Source of the DNA: Persephonella hydrogeniphila | GTDB taxonomy: Bacteria; Aquificota; Aquificia; Aquificales; Hydrogenothermaceae | DNA: 64,000 nt | Reading direction: 5' to 3' | Assembly (NCBI RefSeq): GCF_900215515.1 | Contig: NZ_OBEI01000002.1 | Span: 62,001 to 126,000, forward strand | Part shown: positions 25,701 to 33,307 of the stretch, piece by piece | How positions within the stretch are numbered: position 1 is the stretch's first letter | Layout of the letters: each line of letters opens with the position of its first letter | Made by a program: the position numbers and the translations under genes | The notes under the pieces: generated by a model | What the model saw: only the letters and a program-made list of their open reading frames with translations | Databases searched by the model: none | What the model was told of the DNA's origin: nothing

Positions 25701-27005
25701 TTAGATCTCCTTTCCAGTATTATTTTCCCTCTCCTGTCCTACCCCAGTTAGAATAACTTTTGTTATACTGTTAACAGGCTTATCTGAATCAAATTTTATA
25801 TGAATATAATTTCCCGTCAGTCCTATTTTTTTACCTTCTTTTTCAGATATAACCAGAACCTCAAGCTCTTTACCTAAATACTTCTCTCTGAAAAACCTGT
25901 TTTTCTCTTCAGATATCTGACGGATAATCTGTGTTCTTCTTTTTTTCTCCTGAGGATTCACCCTGTCTCCTAACTTTTCAGCATAGGTTCCCTTTCTTAA
26001 AGAGTATGTAAAAACATGGATATACGCGAAAGGAATATCTCTGACTACTTTTACTGTGTTTTCAAACGCCCTTTTATCTTCTGTAGGAAAACCTGTTATA
26101 AGATCTGTTCCTATTGCTGTATCCGGCCTTCTTTTTACTATTTCGTTTACTACACTTTCATACTGGGAAACTGTGTAATTCCTTTTCATATCTTTTAAGA
26201 CCTTATCATCTCCTGACTGGAGGGAAAGATGGAAATGGGGAGCTATTTTTTCTTCTGTTGTTATCATGTCTAAAAGTCTGTCGTCTATCTCGTTTATTCC
26301 CATCGAAGAAAGCCTTATTCTGTAAAGTCCATCTATCTTAATCAGTTCTTCAAGAAGATCTGATAAAAACCCTTTTTGATGATCATACCCAAACTGGGAT
26401 AGCTGTGTTCCTGTAAGAACTATCTCTTTAAATCCCCTGTCAACAAGTATTTCTGCCTGCTGTACAATCTGTTGTACAGGCGCACTTCTTACTTTTCCCC
26501 TTGCAAAGGGTATTATACAGAATGAGCAGAAGCTGTTACATCCTTCCTGAACTTTCAGTATAGGCCTTGAACCTTCATAAAACGTACTTATCTGGAATGT
26601 CTCGAAATCATTTTTCCTGAAAATGTTATCTATAAAAATCTTATCCCGTCTTTTTTCATTTATATACTGCTCTACAATCTCTAAAACAGCAGTTTTATGG
26701 GAGTTTCCTATAACAAGATCGACTTCTTCCATTTTTGAGAGTTCTTCAGGAGATACCTGTGCATAGCATCCAGTTGCAACAACAACAGCATCAGGATTTC
26801 TTCTTTTTGCCTGTCTTATTGTTTTTCTTGAGGTTCTGTCTGCATCATTTGTTACCGTACAGGTGTTTATCACATATATATCTGCTTTATCTGTGAATTC
26901 AGATAGTATATAACCTCTATTCTCAAACTCCTCTTCTATTGCAGAACTTTCGAAATGGTTCATTCTGCATCCAAGAGTCGAAAACGCTACCTTCAGTTTT
27001 TTCAT
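25701..27005 (-). CDS. mtaB: tRNA (N6-threonylcarbamoyladenosine-37) methylthiotransferase MtaB
   Basis: The 434-residue radical SAM enzyme converts t6A37 to ms2t6A37 in tRNA. The N-terminal methylthiotransferase domain has Cys13 (TLGCRMN), Cys49 (NTCTVTN) and Cys80 (ATGCYAQ) for the auxiliary cluster. The radical SAM motif is Cys156/160/163 (CNSFCSFC), followed by IIPFARG. A TRAM domain occupies the C-terminal about 65 residues. I chose the ATG at 27005, which has AAGGTG upstream; a TTG at 27035 has no ribosome binding site. It leads the minus-strand operon down to the rhodanese. Confidence 0.93.
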   Translation of the reverse strand: MKKLKVAFSTLGCRMNHFESSAIEEEFENRGYILSEFTDKADIYVINTCTVTNDADRTSRKTIRQAKRRNPDAVVVATGCYAQVSPEELSKMEEVDLVIGNSHKTAVLEIVEQYINEKRRDKIFIDNIFRKNDFETFQISTFYEGSRPILKVQEGCNSFCSFCIIPFARGKVRSAPVQQIVQQAEILVDRGFKEIVLTGTQLSQFGYDHQKGFLSDLLEELIKIDGLYRIRLSSMGINEIDDRLLDMITTEEKIAPHFHLSLQSGDDKVLKDMKRNYTVSQYESVVNEIVKRRPDTAIGTDLITGFPTEDKRAFENTVKVVRDIPFAYIHVFTYSLRKGTYAEKLGDRVNPQEKKRRTQIIRQISEEKNRFFREKYLGKELEVLVISEKEGKKIGLTGNYIHIKFDSDKPVNSITKVILTGVGQERENNTGKEI

Positions 27006-27078
27006 TTTCACCTTGTAATAATTTTTTCTACACAATAATTTTATACAGTTTTTATGAAAATCAAATGAAATTAATCAG

Positions 27079-27100
27079 AAAAAAGCCCTCGAAAGAGGGC
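27079..27100 (-). terminator. Intrinsic terminator of the dihaem lipoprotein gene
   Basis: On the minus strand, GCCCTC-TTTC-GAGGGC is followed by a T-run (TTTTTTC). It is 26 nt downstream of the stop codon at 27126. A G-poor C/U-rich stretch (around 27101-27120) lies between the stop codon and the hairpin. Confidence 0.8.
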
Positions 27101-27125
27101 AGAGGTAGTGGTTGGGGGAGAAAAA

Positions 27126-29126
27126 TCAAAAATCAAGTAATGTCCTGAACACAGCTATCAGACCTTTCTCTTCAAATCCAGGTCCTGAAAGCTTCATACT
27201 GTAGAAATCTTCCCCCTCAAGGGAGTTTCCTCCATCTTTTGTTCCAAACGCCTTACCAAAAAGATCTCTTCCGTAAACAAACTGCTGTGATAAAACAACC
27301 TGAATATACCGTCCATTAAGGACATAAGCTCTTTCTCTTGAAGGTAAAAATAAAGACTGTTTTATAGATCCATCTGAATTCAGATAGCCTATCAAAGTAC
27401 TGTCTGTAAGGATATTAATATTAGAGGTGATCTTAATATAGTCTGAAGCAACAGAAAAATCCAAAGAGTTATTGTTACTGTCTTTACAGCTGTCTGTAGA
27501 GACATCATAGATCTCATATCCTAAAATTCTACATACACCTTCCCTGTTACTTCTAAAATGGTCTATACCATTGGATAAAGTAAAGTAGAACTGGTATTCT
27601 CCGTAATCCTCAGGTCTGTACTTCCCGTAAATGTTTCCAAGATAAAAAGAAGCATCTGTATCTTCAATATCATTTATCTTTTCTGCCCAGTATTTAAGAT
27701 CATAAACATCTCTGGAAAATCCGTAATCTGTATCTTTCCAGCCGGCAGATTTTGGAAGTTTTCTCCAGAAAGAAAATGTATTATCAACAGTACCGCTTAT
27801 TGCACCATGGCATGCCATACAAAAAGCCATTTCTTCTTCTGTTTGGGGTCTGAGATTTCCATCACTGTCTTCTATCCATCCCCCCATTAACCATGTATCA
27901 GGATCATTTGGCATAAGACCATTATCATAAGCTTTGTAAGCTACACTCTCCTCTTCTTCCCCTTCTGAAGAGCTTAAATTCTGCATATTTAATTTTTTCA
28001 TATATCTGAACTCTTTTAGATGTCCTGTTTTTCCTCCCAGTGAAGCCCTTGTATTCCAGTCTGGATCTATGTAATAGACTGGATGTCCAAGCTCTGTTCC
28101 CACCGGATAAAGACCTATTTTCGTAAATCCTTTCCCGATCTGCCATACATCTACATCTGAAGCATCTCCTATATACTTATCAGGAACAACAACAAACCTT
28201 ACACCATCAGAAAGAGTCTGGTACTGTATCCTGTACCTGTCCAATATAGCTGTATCTAACGGCTCAACATCACAGTTCTGTGTTATCTGTTTTACAGCAC
28301 ACTCTAAGATTGATAGATTTATTTTGTAAACCTCTTTACTGTAAGAGCCATTTTCCTTTCTGAACTTTTCGGGGAGTCTTATCATCGCAGAATCAAGCCT
28401 GCCATTTGTCGGAAAAAATCCCGGAAAATGTTTCCAGTCATAAACCCTCCACCATGTGTTTGTTGAGTTTGTATGTAATGTTTCTGATGTATATATAAAA
28501 CCTTCACTATCTACGAACCCAGTCCTTACAAAATCAGTTCCATTCCATCTGTAAAGGGGAGGTACATCCAACCTATATTTTCCAAGACCCAAAGGAGAAC
28601 TGCCCCCTATATAACTACCACTCAGATATGCTTTCTCCCAGTTGTTCTGTCTTATCCAGTCATCTATGCTGGTAGTCTTACCACTCTTGTTATCTTTCAC
28701 TGTTTTCGATACAACATCAAACTCCGTCCATCTCTTCCCGTTATTCAGCAGCTTTTCAAATGTTTTTTCTGGAGCTACAGCGTTTAGCCATGGATTATCA
28801 TTTGATGGAAATCTCAACCAGTCTATCTGATTCTGCCAGTCCCCTGCATTATCTACAGGAGTATTGCCTCCGTTATGGCACACATAACATGGGTTTGCAA
28901 AAGCCTCTCCTGTCTTCAGTTTTCCTGTATCTGTGTAACACTCAAGAGGAATGTAGGCTGTTGGATTTTTGTACTTTGTAAACCAGGGAAACCCTGCAAC
29001 AATCTTTGGAGAGTCATCTTTTTGGGAGTCGTACTCTCCAATAGGGTCAGAAATGTCTGTTCCTCCAATATTGCAACCAACAAAAAATGGCAAAGAAAAT
29101 ATCAAGAACACAAACCCTCTACCCAT
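27126..29126 (-). CDS. Dihaem c-type cytochrome lipoprotein, unknown family
   Basis: From the ATG at 29126 (AAGGAGG upstream) the protein has 666 residues. It begins with a lipoprotein signal, lipobox FFVGC with Cys18, so it is membrane-anchored outside the cytoplasm. Two haem motifs are visible: CYVCH at about 80-84 and CMACH at about 437-441. The long segments between them are rich in Trp, Tyr and Asp and do not resemble any cytochrome I know. An earlier TTG at 29144 would only add six residues ahead of the signal peptide. It lies downstream of the porin gene on the same strand and has its own terminator. An extracellular or periplasmic redox role is likely. Confidence 0.8.
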   Translation of the reverse strand: MGRGFVFLIFSLPFFVGCNIGGTDISDPIGEYDSQKDDSPKIVAGFPWFTKYKNPTAYIPLECYTDTGKLKTGEAFANPCYVCHNGGNTPVDNAGDWQNQIDWLRFPSNDNPWLNAVAPEKTFEKLLNNGKRWTEFDVVSKTVKDNKSGKTTSIDDWIRQNNWEKAYLSGSYIGGSSPLGLGKYRLDVPPLYRWNGTDFVRTGFVDSEGFIYTSETLHTNSTNTWWRVYDWKHFPGFFPTNGRLDSAMIRLPEKFRKENGSYSKEVYKINLSILECAVKQITQNCDVEPLDTAILDRYRIQYQTLSDGVRFVVVPDKYIGDASDVDVWQIGKGFTKIGLYPVGTELGHPVYYIDPDWNTRASLGGKTGHLKEFRYMKKLNMQNLSSSEGEEEESVAYKAYDNGLMPNDPDTWLMGGWIEDSDGNLRPQTEEEMAFCMACHGAISGTVDNTFSFWRKLPKSAGWKDTDYGFSRDVYDLKYWAEKINDIEDTDASFYLGNIYGKYRPEDYGEYQFYFTLSNGIDHFRSNREGVCRILGYEIYDVSTDSCKDSNNNSLDFSVASDYIKITSNINILTDSTLIGYLNSDGSIKQSLFLPSRERAYVLNGRYIQVVLSQQFVYGRDLFGKAFGTKDGGNSLEGEDFYSMKLSGPGFEEKGLIAVFRTLLDF

Positions 29127-29318
29127 CTTCACCCTCCTTATCAAATCTGTAGAAACTACACTCCTCCCGGTCTTTACATCTCAAACAATGATCTAAAACC
29201 TTTTTAAAACTGCTTATACTGCTTTGATGGCATAGAAATAGGGGTATTCCCCTCTCTTTAGAAACCTTTTTTGCGACTTTTGCTGAGTTATGGTTTATAT
29301 ACTCTCATGACGACCCCC

Positions 29319-30557
29319 TTAGAATATAAATCCAACTCCCAGCTCAAAAATATCAGACTCGTTATAAGCTTTGTTATCCCTGAACTGGTAATCTGCCTTT
29401 AACACAACATTTGGATGTGGCTTAAAGTTCAAACCTACAGTCCATATAGTTTTGTCATACTGGTCGTCTTTTGGAAATCCTGCAGGAACTTTCTCCTGTG
29501 TGTTGTATCTTTCGTATCTGACAAAAAGAGGCAGAGAGAAAGAGCTGTCCTTTTTTATAAAAGGCATTATATCGTAAGCTGTATTCAGATAGTAACCATA
29601 TACCTCTTTTCCTACAGTCTGTCCAACAGCAAGGGATATCCTGTCTGCATCAGACAAAAATCCCTTTACATACAAACCTGTAATTTCCAGCTGTTTATAT
29701 GAGTATCTAAAATGGAAATCAAAAAGAGAAACTCTTCCATCAAAACCATCACCCTGACCTGAATTTCCTGTATAACCAGATATACCAATCATAAGACCAT
29801 CCATACCTGTATAATCTACCCTGCCTACAACGGCAAAATCTTCAGCGTAAGCCTTTGCACCACCCTGTTTACCACCTTTCACCCAGCTTTCTGAAGAAAA
29901 ACCGTTATAATCAAATCCGTTTACTACCCCGATACTATAGTTCCAGTCCTCAAGATTACTGAAAACAAGTACTCCATTCTCATTCCATGTAGTCGGTATT
30001 ATCTTTGTTTCAACCTCAGGTCTATTAACAGAGTTGAAGAATATAGGCTCATGTAAAAGGTTTGTGATACCTACAGGGATCAGATAACTTCCTACCCTCA
30101 GATTAATCCATTTATTAAAAAGAAAATCTATGTAGGCAAACTCAATCTTTACTTCTCCACCTCTGTCCGGATTGGCACCGTGCTCAAACTCAATCTCAGA
30201 GTTCAGTATTATCCAGTCTGTAAATTTGTATCCTATATAGGGAATAAATCTGTATATGTCTGTAATATCTTTTCTTGAAGATTTTTCAAAATTCTGGTAG
30301 ATGATCTCACCATAACCGCCTATAGAAAGACCTCCAGGGGTAAAGTAAACCTTTGATGCTGCATATCCCATTCCAGAAAACTGTTTCTGCCCCAGTTCTG
30401 GTATTGCTACCTGCTGTTTCAGGTCTGCAATTTCCTCTATAAGCTGCTGATTCTGTTCTTCAAGGCTTTTTAGCCTTTTTTCTATCTCCTTAAGATCTGT
30501 TGCAAAAGATACAGAAAAAACGCCTGTTATCAGGGCAAAAGAGATTATCTTTCTCAT
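29319..30557 (-). CDS. OprO/OprP-like outer-membrane porin
   Basis: From the ATG at 30557 (AAGGAGAGG upstream) the protein has 412 residues. After a signal peptide (about 1-18) comes a short coiled coil (LKEIEKRLKSLEEQNQQLIEEIADLKQQ), typical of trimeric phosphate-type porins, then alternating beta strands and the C-terminal FELGVGFIF ending in Phe. The barrel should sit in the outer membrane. The substrate is unknown; the family includes phosphate and pyrophosphate channels. It is divergent from the FMN-binding gene, and a 190-nt gap separates it from the dihaem lipoprotein gene on the same strand. Confidence 0.85.
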   Translation of the reverse strand: MRKIISFALITGVFSVSFATDLKEIEKRLKSLEEQNQQLIEEIADLKQQVAIPELGQKQFSGMGYAASKVYFTPGGLSIGGYGEIIYQNFEKSSRKDITDIYRFIPYIGYKFTDWIILNSEIEFEHGANPDRGGEVKIEFAYIDFLFNKWINLRVGSYLIPVGITNLLHEPIFFNSVNRPEVETKIIPTTWNENGVLVFSNLEDWNYSIGVVNGFDYNGFSSESWVKGGKQGGAKAYAEDFAVVGRVDYTGMDGLMIGISGYTGNSGQGDGFDGRVSLFDFHFRYSYKQLEITGLYVKGFLSDADRISLAVGQTVGKEVYGYYLNTAYDIMPFIKKDSSFSLPLFVRYERYNTQEKVPAGFPKDDQYDKTIWTVGLNFKPHPNVVLKADYQFRDNKAYNESDIFELGVGFIF

Positions 30558-30630
30558 CTTCTCCTCTCCTTTGAAATTGAGATTTATTTTCATTTAAAAT
30601 AACAGAGAAAGAAACAAAATTTTTATGACT

Positions 30631-30665
30631 TTTTGGTTTTTTTATCATATTTATAAAAACCAAAA
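30631..30665. promoter_or_regulatory. 11-bp inverted repeat between the porin and FMN-binding genes
   Basis: TTTTGGTTTTT (30631-30641) and AAAAACCAAAA (30655-30665) are perfect complements around a 13-nt AT-rich centre. The element ends 17 nt before the ribosome binding site of the FMN-binding gene. It may be an operator or a leader hairpin. Confidence 0.45.
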
Positions 30666-30693
30666 TAAAATAGATTTTAAACAGGAGGAAATG

Positions 30694-31215
30694 ATGCATA
30701 TACTGATTTTTTTACTTATCTTCAGCTTTTCATACGGTGGACTTCTGATAAAACCTGAAGAAGCTATTAAAAAAATCTTTCCTGATTACAGCTTTGAGAA
30801 AAAAAGTTTCATGATAGACAGAAAGACAAAATCACTGATACAAAAAAAGTTCAGAACCAAGCTAAAAAGCTCAATATTCAGGGTTTATCTGATAAAAAAA
30901 GGAAGCGAAATAAAAGCTTACGGCTTATTACACTCCCATAGAGTAAGAACAAAAAAAGAGACCATTCTGATAGTCATGGACAAAAACTGTAGTGTATTAG
31001 ACATTGAAGTAATAGCATTCTACGAACCTCCAGAGTATATACCTCCTGAAAAATGGATAAAAAATCTAAAAGGAAAAAATCCTGAAACTCCTCCTGTTAT
31101 AAAAAAGAACATCCCCAATATAACTGGAGCTACTCTATCATCAAGGGCAATAGCTGATGCAACAAGACAGGCTATAGGAATATGTGAGTTTTATCTAAAG
31201 GAGAGGTTCAGATGA
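30694..31215 (+). CDS. Exported FMN-binding domain protein (target of ApbE flavinylation)
   Basis: The 173-residue protein has a signal peptide (about 1-15) and one FMN-binding domain of the RnfG/NosR type. The flavinylation motif is Thr144-Gly-Ala-Thr147 (NITGATLSS), matching the [S/T]GAT consensus in which the last Thr carries FMN. I chose the second of two adjacent ATGs (30694), with AGGAGG 5 nt upstream. The next gene starts 4 nt before its stop, and apbE, which attaches the FMN, is the third gene downstream on the other strand. It should be a periplasmic electron carrier. Confidence 0.88.
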   Translation: MHILIFLLIFSFSYGGLLIKPEEAIKKIFPDYSFEKKSFMIDRKTKSLIQKKFRTKLKSSIFRVYLIKKGSEIKAYGLLHSHRVRTKKETILIVMDKNCSVLDIEVIAFYEPPEYIPPEKWIKNLKGKNPETPPVIKKNIPNITGATLSSRAIADATRQAIGICEFYLKERFR

Positions 31216-31688
31216 GATATGTAATACAGCATAAAAAAAGTTTTTATATAACTTTCCTTATCTTATTATTCTCTGTATCTCTTTATTTCTTTATACTTTC
31301 TTTTGGAGCTTACAAATATCTCTCTGAAGAGTTTTTTCCTGAAGATATAAAGGTAGCTCTCCTTGGAAATCCTGAGGAATTTTTGGAAGGTAAAACTGTT
31401 CTCCAGATTGTTGAGACTATCCATATAGAGATATTTCTTATTCTTGTTGTTCTTCTGACTGTTTTTTCAGTAAATCTGAGAGTATTAATGAAAGAAAGTA
31501 TAAGATATCTGTTGATCGGCATAGGTTTTATATCCGGTATTGTCTACAGTTTATCTCCTTTTGTTGTGAAATTTATCTCTCCCATTTTTTCTTTTGTCCA
31601 GTCTATTTCTCTATCTCTTTTTTTACTGACAACACTTTTTGTCAATAGCCTTAATATATATGCTTTCCTGAGGGGAAAAGTAAGATGA
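31212..31688 (+). CDS. Four-helix membrane protein of the flavinylation module (copy 1)
   Basis: The 158-residue protein has about four membrane helices (around 11-32, 66-86, 97-118 and 125-147). Between helices 1 and 2 lies an extracytoplasmic loop with LLGNPEEFLEGKTVLQIVETIHIEIF. The next gene has the same layout with GNPEKF...GLLEIHFPHFF, so the two are diverged paralogues. It overlaps both neighbours by 4 nt. It may pass electrons between the quinone pool and the FMN-binding protein; the single helix-2 His could be a haem ligand but this is not shown. I recall similar proteins in Campylobacterota, without a named function. Confidence 0.75.
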   Translation: MRYVIQHKKSFYITFLILLFSVSLYFFILSFGAYKYLSEEFFPEDIKVALLGNPEEFLEGKTVLQIVETIHIEIFLILVVLLTVFSVNLRVLMKESIRYLLIGIGFISGIVYSLSPFVVKFISPIFSFVQSISLSLFLLTTLFVNSLNIYAFLRGKVR

Positions 31689-32140
31689 AGCCGGCTTTTC
31701 TGATATTTTTCTTTGCCGGTATACTGTTTCTGTTAGAGATCTCTACAGGAGCTTATCTGTTTCTTGAGAAGTACGGTTTTTCTGTAGATAAAGCTACAGA
31801 GTATATAACAGGAAATCCAGAAAAATTTATACCTAAAAAAAGTATACACGGACTTTTAGAGATACATTTTCCCCACTTCTTTGCTGTTTTTATCTCTATT
31901 TTCGTTATTCTGCACTTTTTTTACTTTTTCAAAATAAGAGCTATATATTTTTTTCTATCCTTTTTTCTGTTTATTTTTGGCTTCTTGAATATAATCTCTC
32001 CTTTTCTAATTCTCTACAATGCAGGTTTCAGTATACTGAAAATAATCTCATTCTCTGTTTTCTTTTTCCTGTTCACCTTTACCGTCATAATTCTCATTAT
32101 CCTTACAGTAAACAGGCTGATAGAAAAATGTCAGATCTGA
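31685..32140 (+). CDS. Four-helix membrane protein of the flavinylation module (copy 2)
   Basis: The 151-residue protein has about four membrane helices and a very Phe-rich sequence. The loop after helix 1 carries ITGNPEKFIPKK, and helix 2 begins GLLEIHFPHFFAVF and ends ILHFFYFF, giving three histidines on or near one helix. Such histidines could bind haem b or a metal (inference). It overlaps the preceding paralogue by 4 nt. Its last 93 nt are antisense to the end of apbE. ATG start; AGGGGAAAAGTAAG precedes it. Confidence 0.75.
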   Translation: MKPAFLIFFFAGILFLLEISTGAYLFLEKYGFSVDKATEYITGNPEKFIPKKSIHGLLEIHFPHFFAVFISIFVILHFFYFFKIRAIYFFLSFFLFIFGFLNIISPFLILYNAGFSILKIISFSVFFFLFTFTVIILIILTVNRLIEKCQI

Positions 32141-33010
32141 GATGTATAAACTGTTATATTTTCCCTGAATTACACACCCTTTCTTAATAATAAAAAAGCC
32201 CAACTTTTTAGAGTTTAAAAATTCAACAGTTTTTTTTGTAGGCATCACAGAAACAGCCGTTGAGTATCCGTCTATAGAAGCGCTGTCAATACTTCCGAAA
32301 ACTGTGATAGAAAGTACGCCGGAAGATCTTCCTGTTTTTGGATTAATAAGATGGTTATTATCTGTACTTCCGATAAATCTTTCATAAACACCACTTGTAG
32401 AAACAGCAGTTTCTCTCATTTTTGTTTTGAAACACAGAAAGACACCTTCTCCCACAGGATTTTTCACACATATACTGCATTTTCCAAGACATCTTATATC
32501 TCCAGATGCCTTAATAACACTATCTAATCCATTTTTCCTGAAAATCTCAGAAGCTCGGTCAATAGCATATCCTTTAGCTATACCTCCAAAATCGAGGGAT
32601 ACACCGTTTTTCAGGTAAACCGTATTCCCATCTATACGTATATTCTCCATACCTGTTGTATCTGTCTTTCTGAAATCACAACTGTATATCCATTCTCCAT
32701 ATTTGTAGGTAATATTTCCCAGAGATATATCAAAATATCCATCTGTCTCTTTGTTTATATCTATTGAAAGCAATAGAAGTTCAAGAAAAAAACTGTCAGC
32801 TTCTAATTTTTTTTCTTTATTGAGTTTACATGTAAAGCTGTCATTTCTATAAATAGAAAAATAACGGTCTACCTTTTTAAAAATATCAAAGGCTTCCTCA
32901 GGAATTTCTTCTGCAGATATAGAAACAGGAACTCCCATTATATATTTTGTTCTCTCTATAGAAAAAGCGATTCCAAATAATGTAAGAAGTACAAAGATTA
33001 TTCTGGTCAT
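32048..33010 (-). CDS. apbE: FAD:protein FMN transferase ApbE
   Basis: The 320-residue periplasmic enzyme uses FAD to attach FMN to a Thr/Ser of partner proteins. It has a signal peptide (about 1-17), the LDFGGIAKGYAIDRA flavin-binding segment (about 139-153), KASGDIRCLG, STSGVYERF, HLINPKTG (about 220-227) and the metal-binding Asp in SIDGYSTAVS (Asp248). The obvious substrate is the FMN-binding protein at 30.7 kb. The last about 20 residues are a charged tail beyond the usual domain end, and the last 30 are encoded antisense to the preceding membrane-protein gene. No ribosome binding site precedes the ATG; see the promoter entry. Confidence 0.92.
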   Translation of the reverse strand: MTRIIFVLLTLFGIAFSIERTKYIMGVPVSISAEEIPEEAFDIFKKVDRYFSIYRNDSFTCKLNKEKKLEADSFFLELLLLSIDINKETDGYFDISLGNITYKYGEWIYSCDFRKTDTTGMENIRIDGNTVYLKNGVSLDFGGIAKGYAIDRASEIFRKNGLDSVIKASGDIRCLGKCSICVKNPVGEGVFLCFKTKMRETAVSTSGVYERFIGSTDNNHLINPKTGRSSGVLSITVFGSIDSASIDGYSTAVSVMPTKKTVEFLNSKKLGFFIIKKGCVIQGKYNSLYISDLTFFYQPVYCKDNENYDGKGEQEKENRE

Positions 33011-33044
33011 AGTTATAGTATATGGATGAGAGAGGAGTTGACAA
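33011..33044 (-). promoter_or_regulatory. Predicted apbE promoter giving a leaderless mRNA
   Basis: On the minus strand, TTGTCA (33044-33039), a 16-nt spacer and TATACT (33022-33017) lie only 6 nt before the apbE ATG (33010). Transcription should therefore start at or within a base or two of the ATG. No Shine-Dalgarno is present. Confidence 0.6.
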
Positions 33045-33066
33045 GATAGATTTTTTGTTTTAATCT
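33038..33066 (+). promoter_or_regulatory. Predicted promoter of the 66-aa protein and Cys-anchored porin
   Basis: TTGACA (33038-33043), a 17-nt spacer and TAATCT (33061-33066). Its -35 box is the same DNA as the -35 box of the divergent apbE promoter, shifted by one base, so polymerase cannot occupy both at once. Confidence 0.65.
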
Positions 33067-33068
33067 TA

Positions 33069-33087
33069 ATTGAGATTAATTCTCAAT
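33069..33087. promoter_or_regulatory. Perfect palindrome resembling a Fur-family operator
   Basis: ATTGAGA-TTAAT-TCTCAAT is a perfect 7-5-7 inverted repeat covering the predicted transcription start. The TGAGA/TCTCA halves in an AT-rich core resemble ferric uptake regulator boxes. AAGGAGAGG follows 3 nt later. The regulator itself is not in the window. Confidence 0.55.
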
Positions 33088-33103
33088 CACAAGGAGAGGC
33101 AAA

Positions 33104-33304
33104 ATGGGAGTTAAAGAGATAGAAAAAAATGTTGAAAACATATCCAAATACTACTGTGAACTGCTGTGCAAGACAAAAAACAGTGACGAAAAAGAAAAAT
33201 TATTCAAAACATTTTACGAAAGTATTATCCTTATACAGCAGATAAAAATAGATGAGATATGTAGAGAAATAAAAGACAGGAGAATTCTATCTGCTTTGAG
33301 GTGA
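33104..33304 (+). CDS. Small helical hypothetical protein under the Fur-like operator
   Basis: The 66-residue protein is predicted to be all-helical, highly charged and soluble, with two cysteines four residues apart (YYCELLCK, Cys18 and Cys22). AAGGAGAGG lies just upstream of the ATG. It is the first gene behind the operator and ends 3 nt before the Cys-anchored porin. I do not recognise a family. The Cys pair could bind a metal, but that is a guess. Confidence 0.7.
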   Translation: MGVKEIEKNVENISKYYCELLCKTKNSDEKEKLFKTFYESIILIQQIKIDEICREIKDRRILSALR

Positions 33305-33307
33305 AAA

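Noticed and set aside
29225-29265. AGGGG-TATT-CCCCT hairpin between the porin and the dihaem lipoprotein genes
   Set aside because: The 5-bp stem is short and has no T-run on the minus strand. It is too weak to call a terminator or operator.
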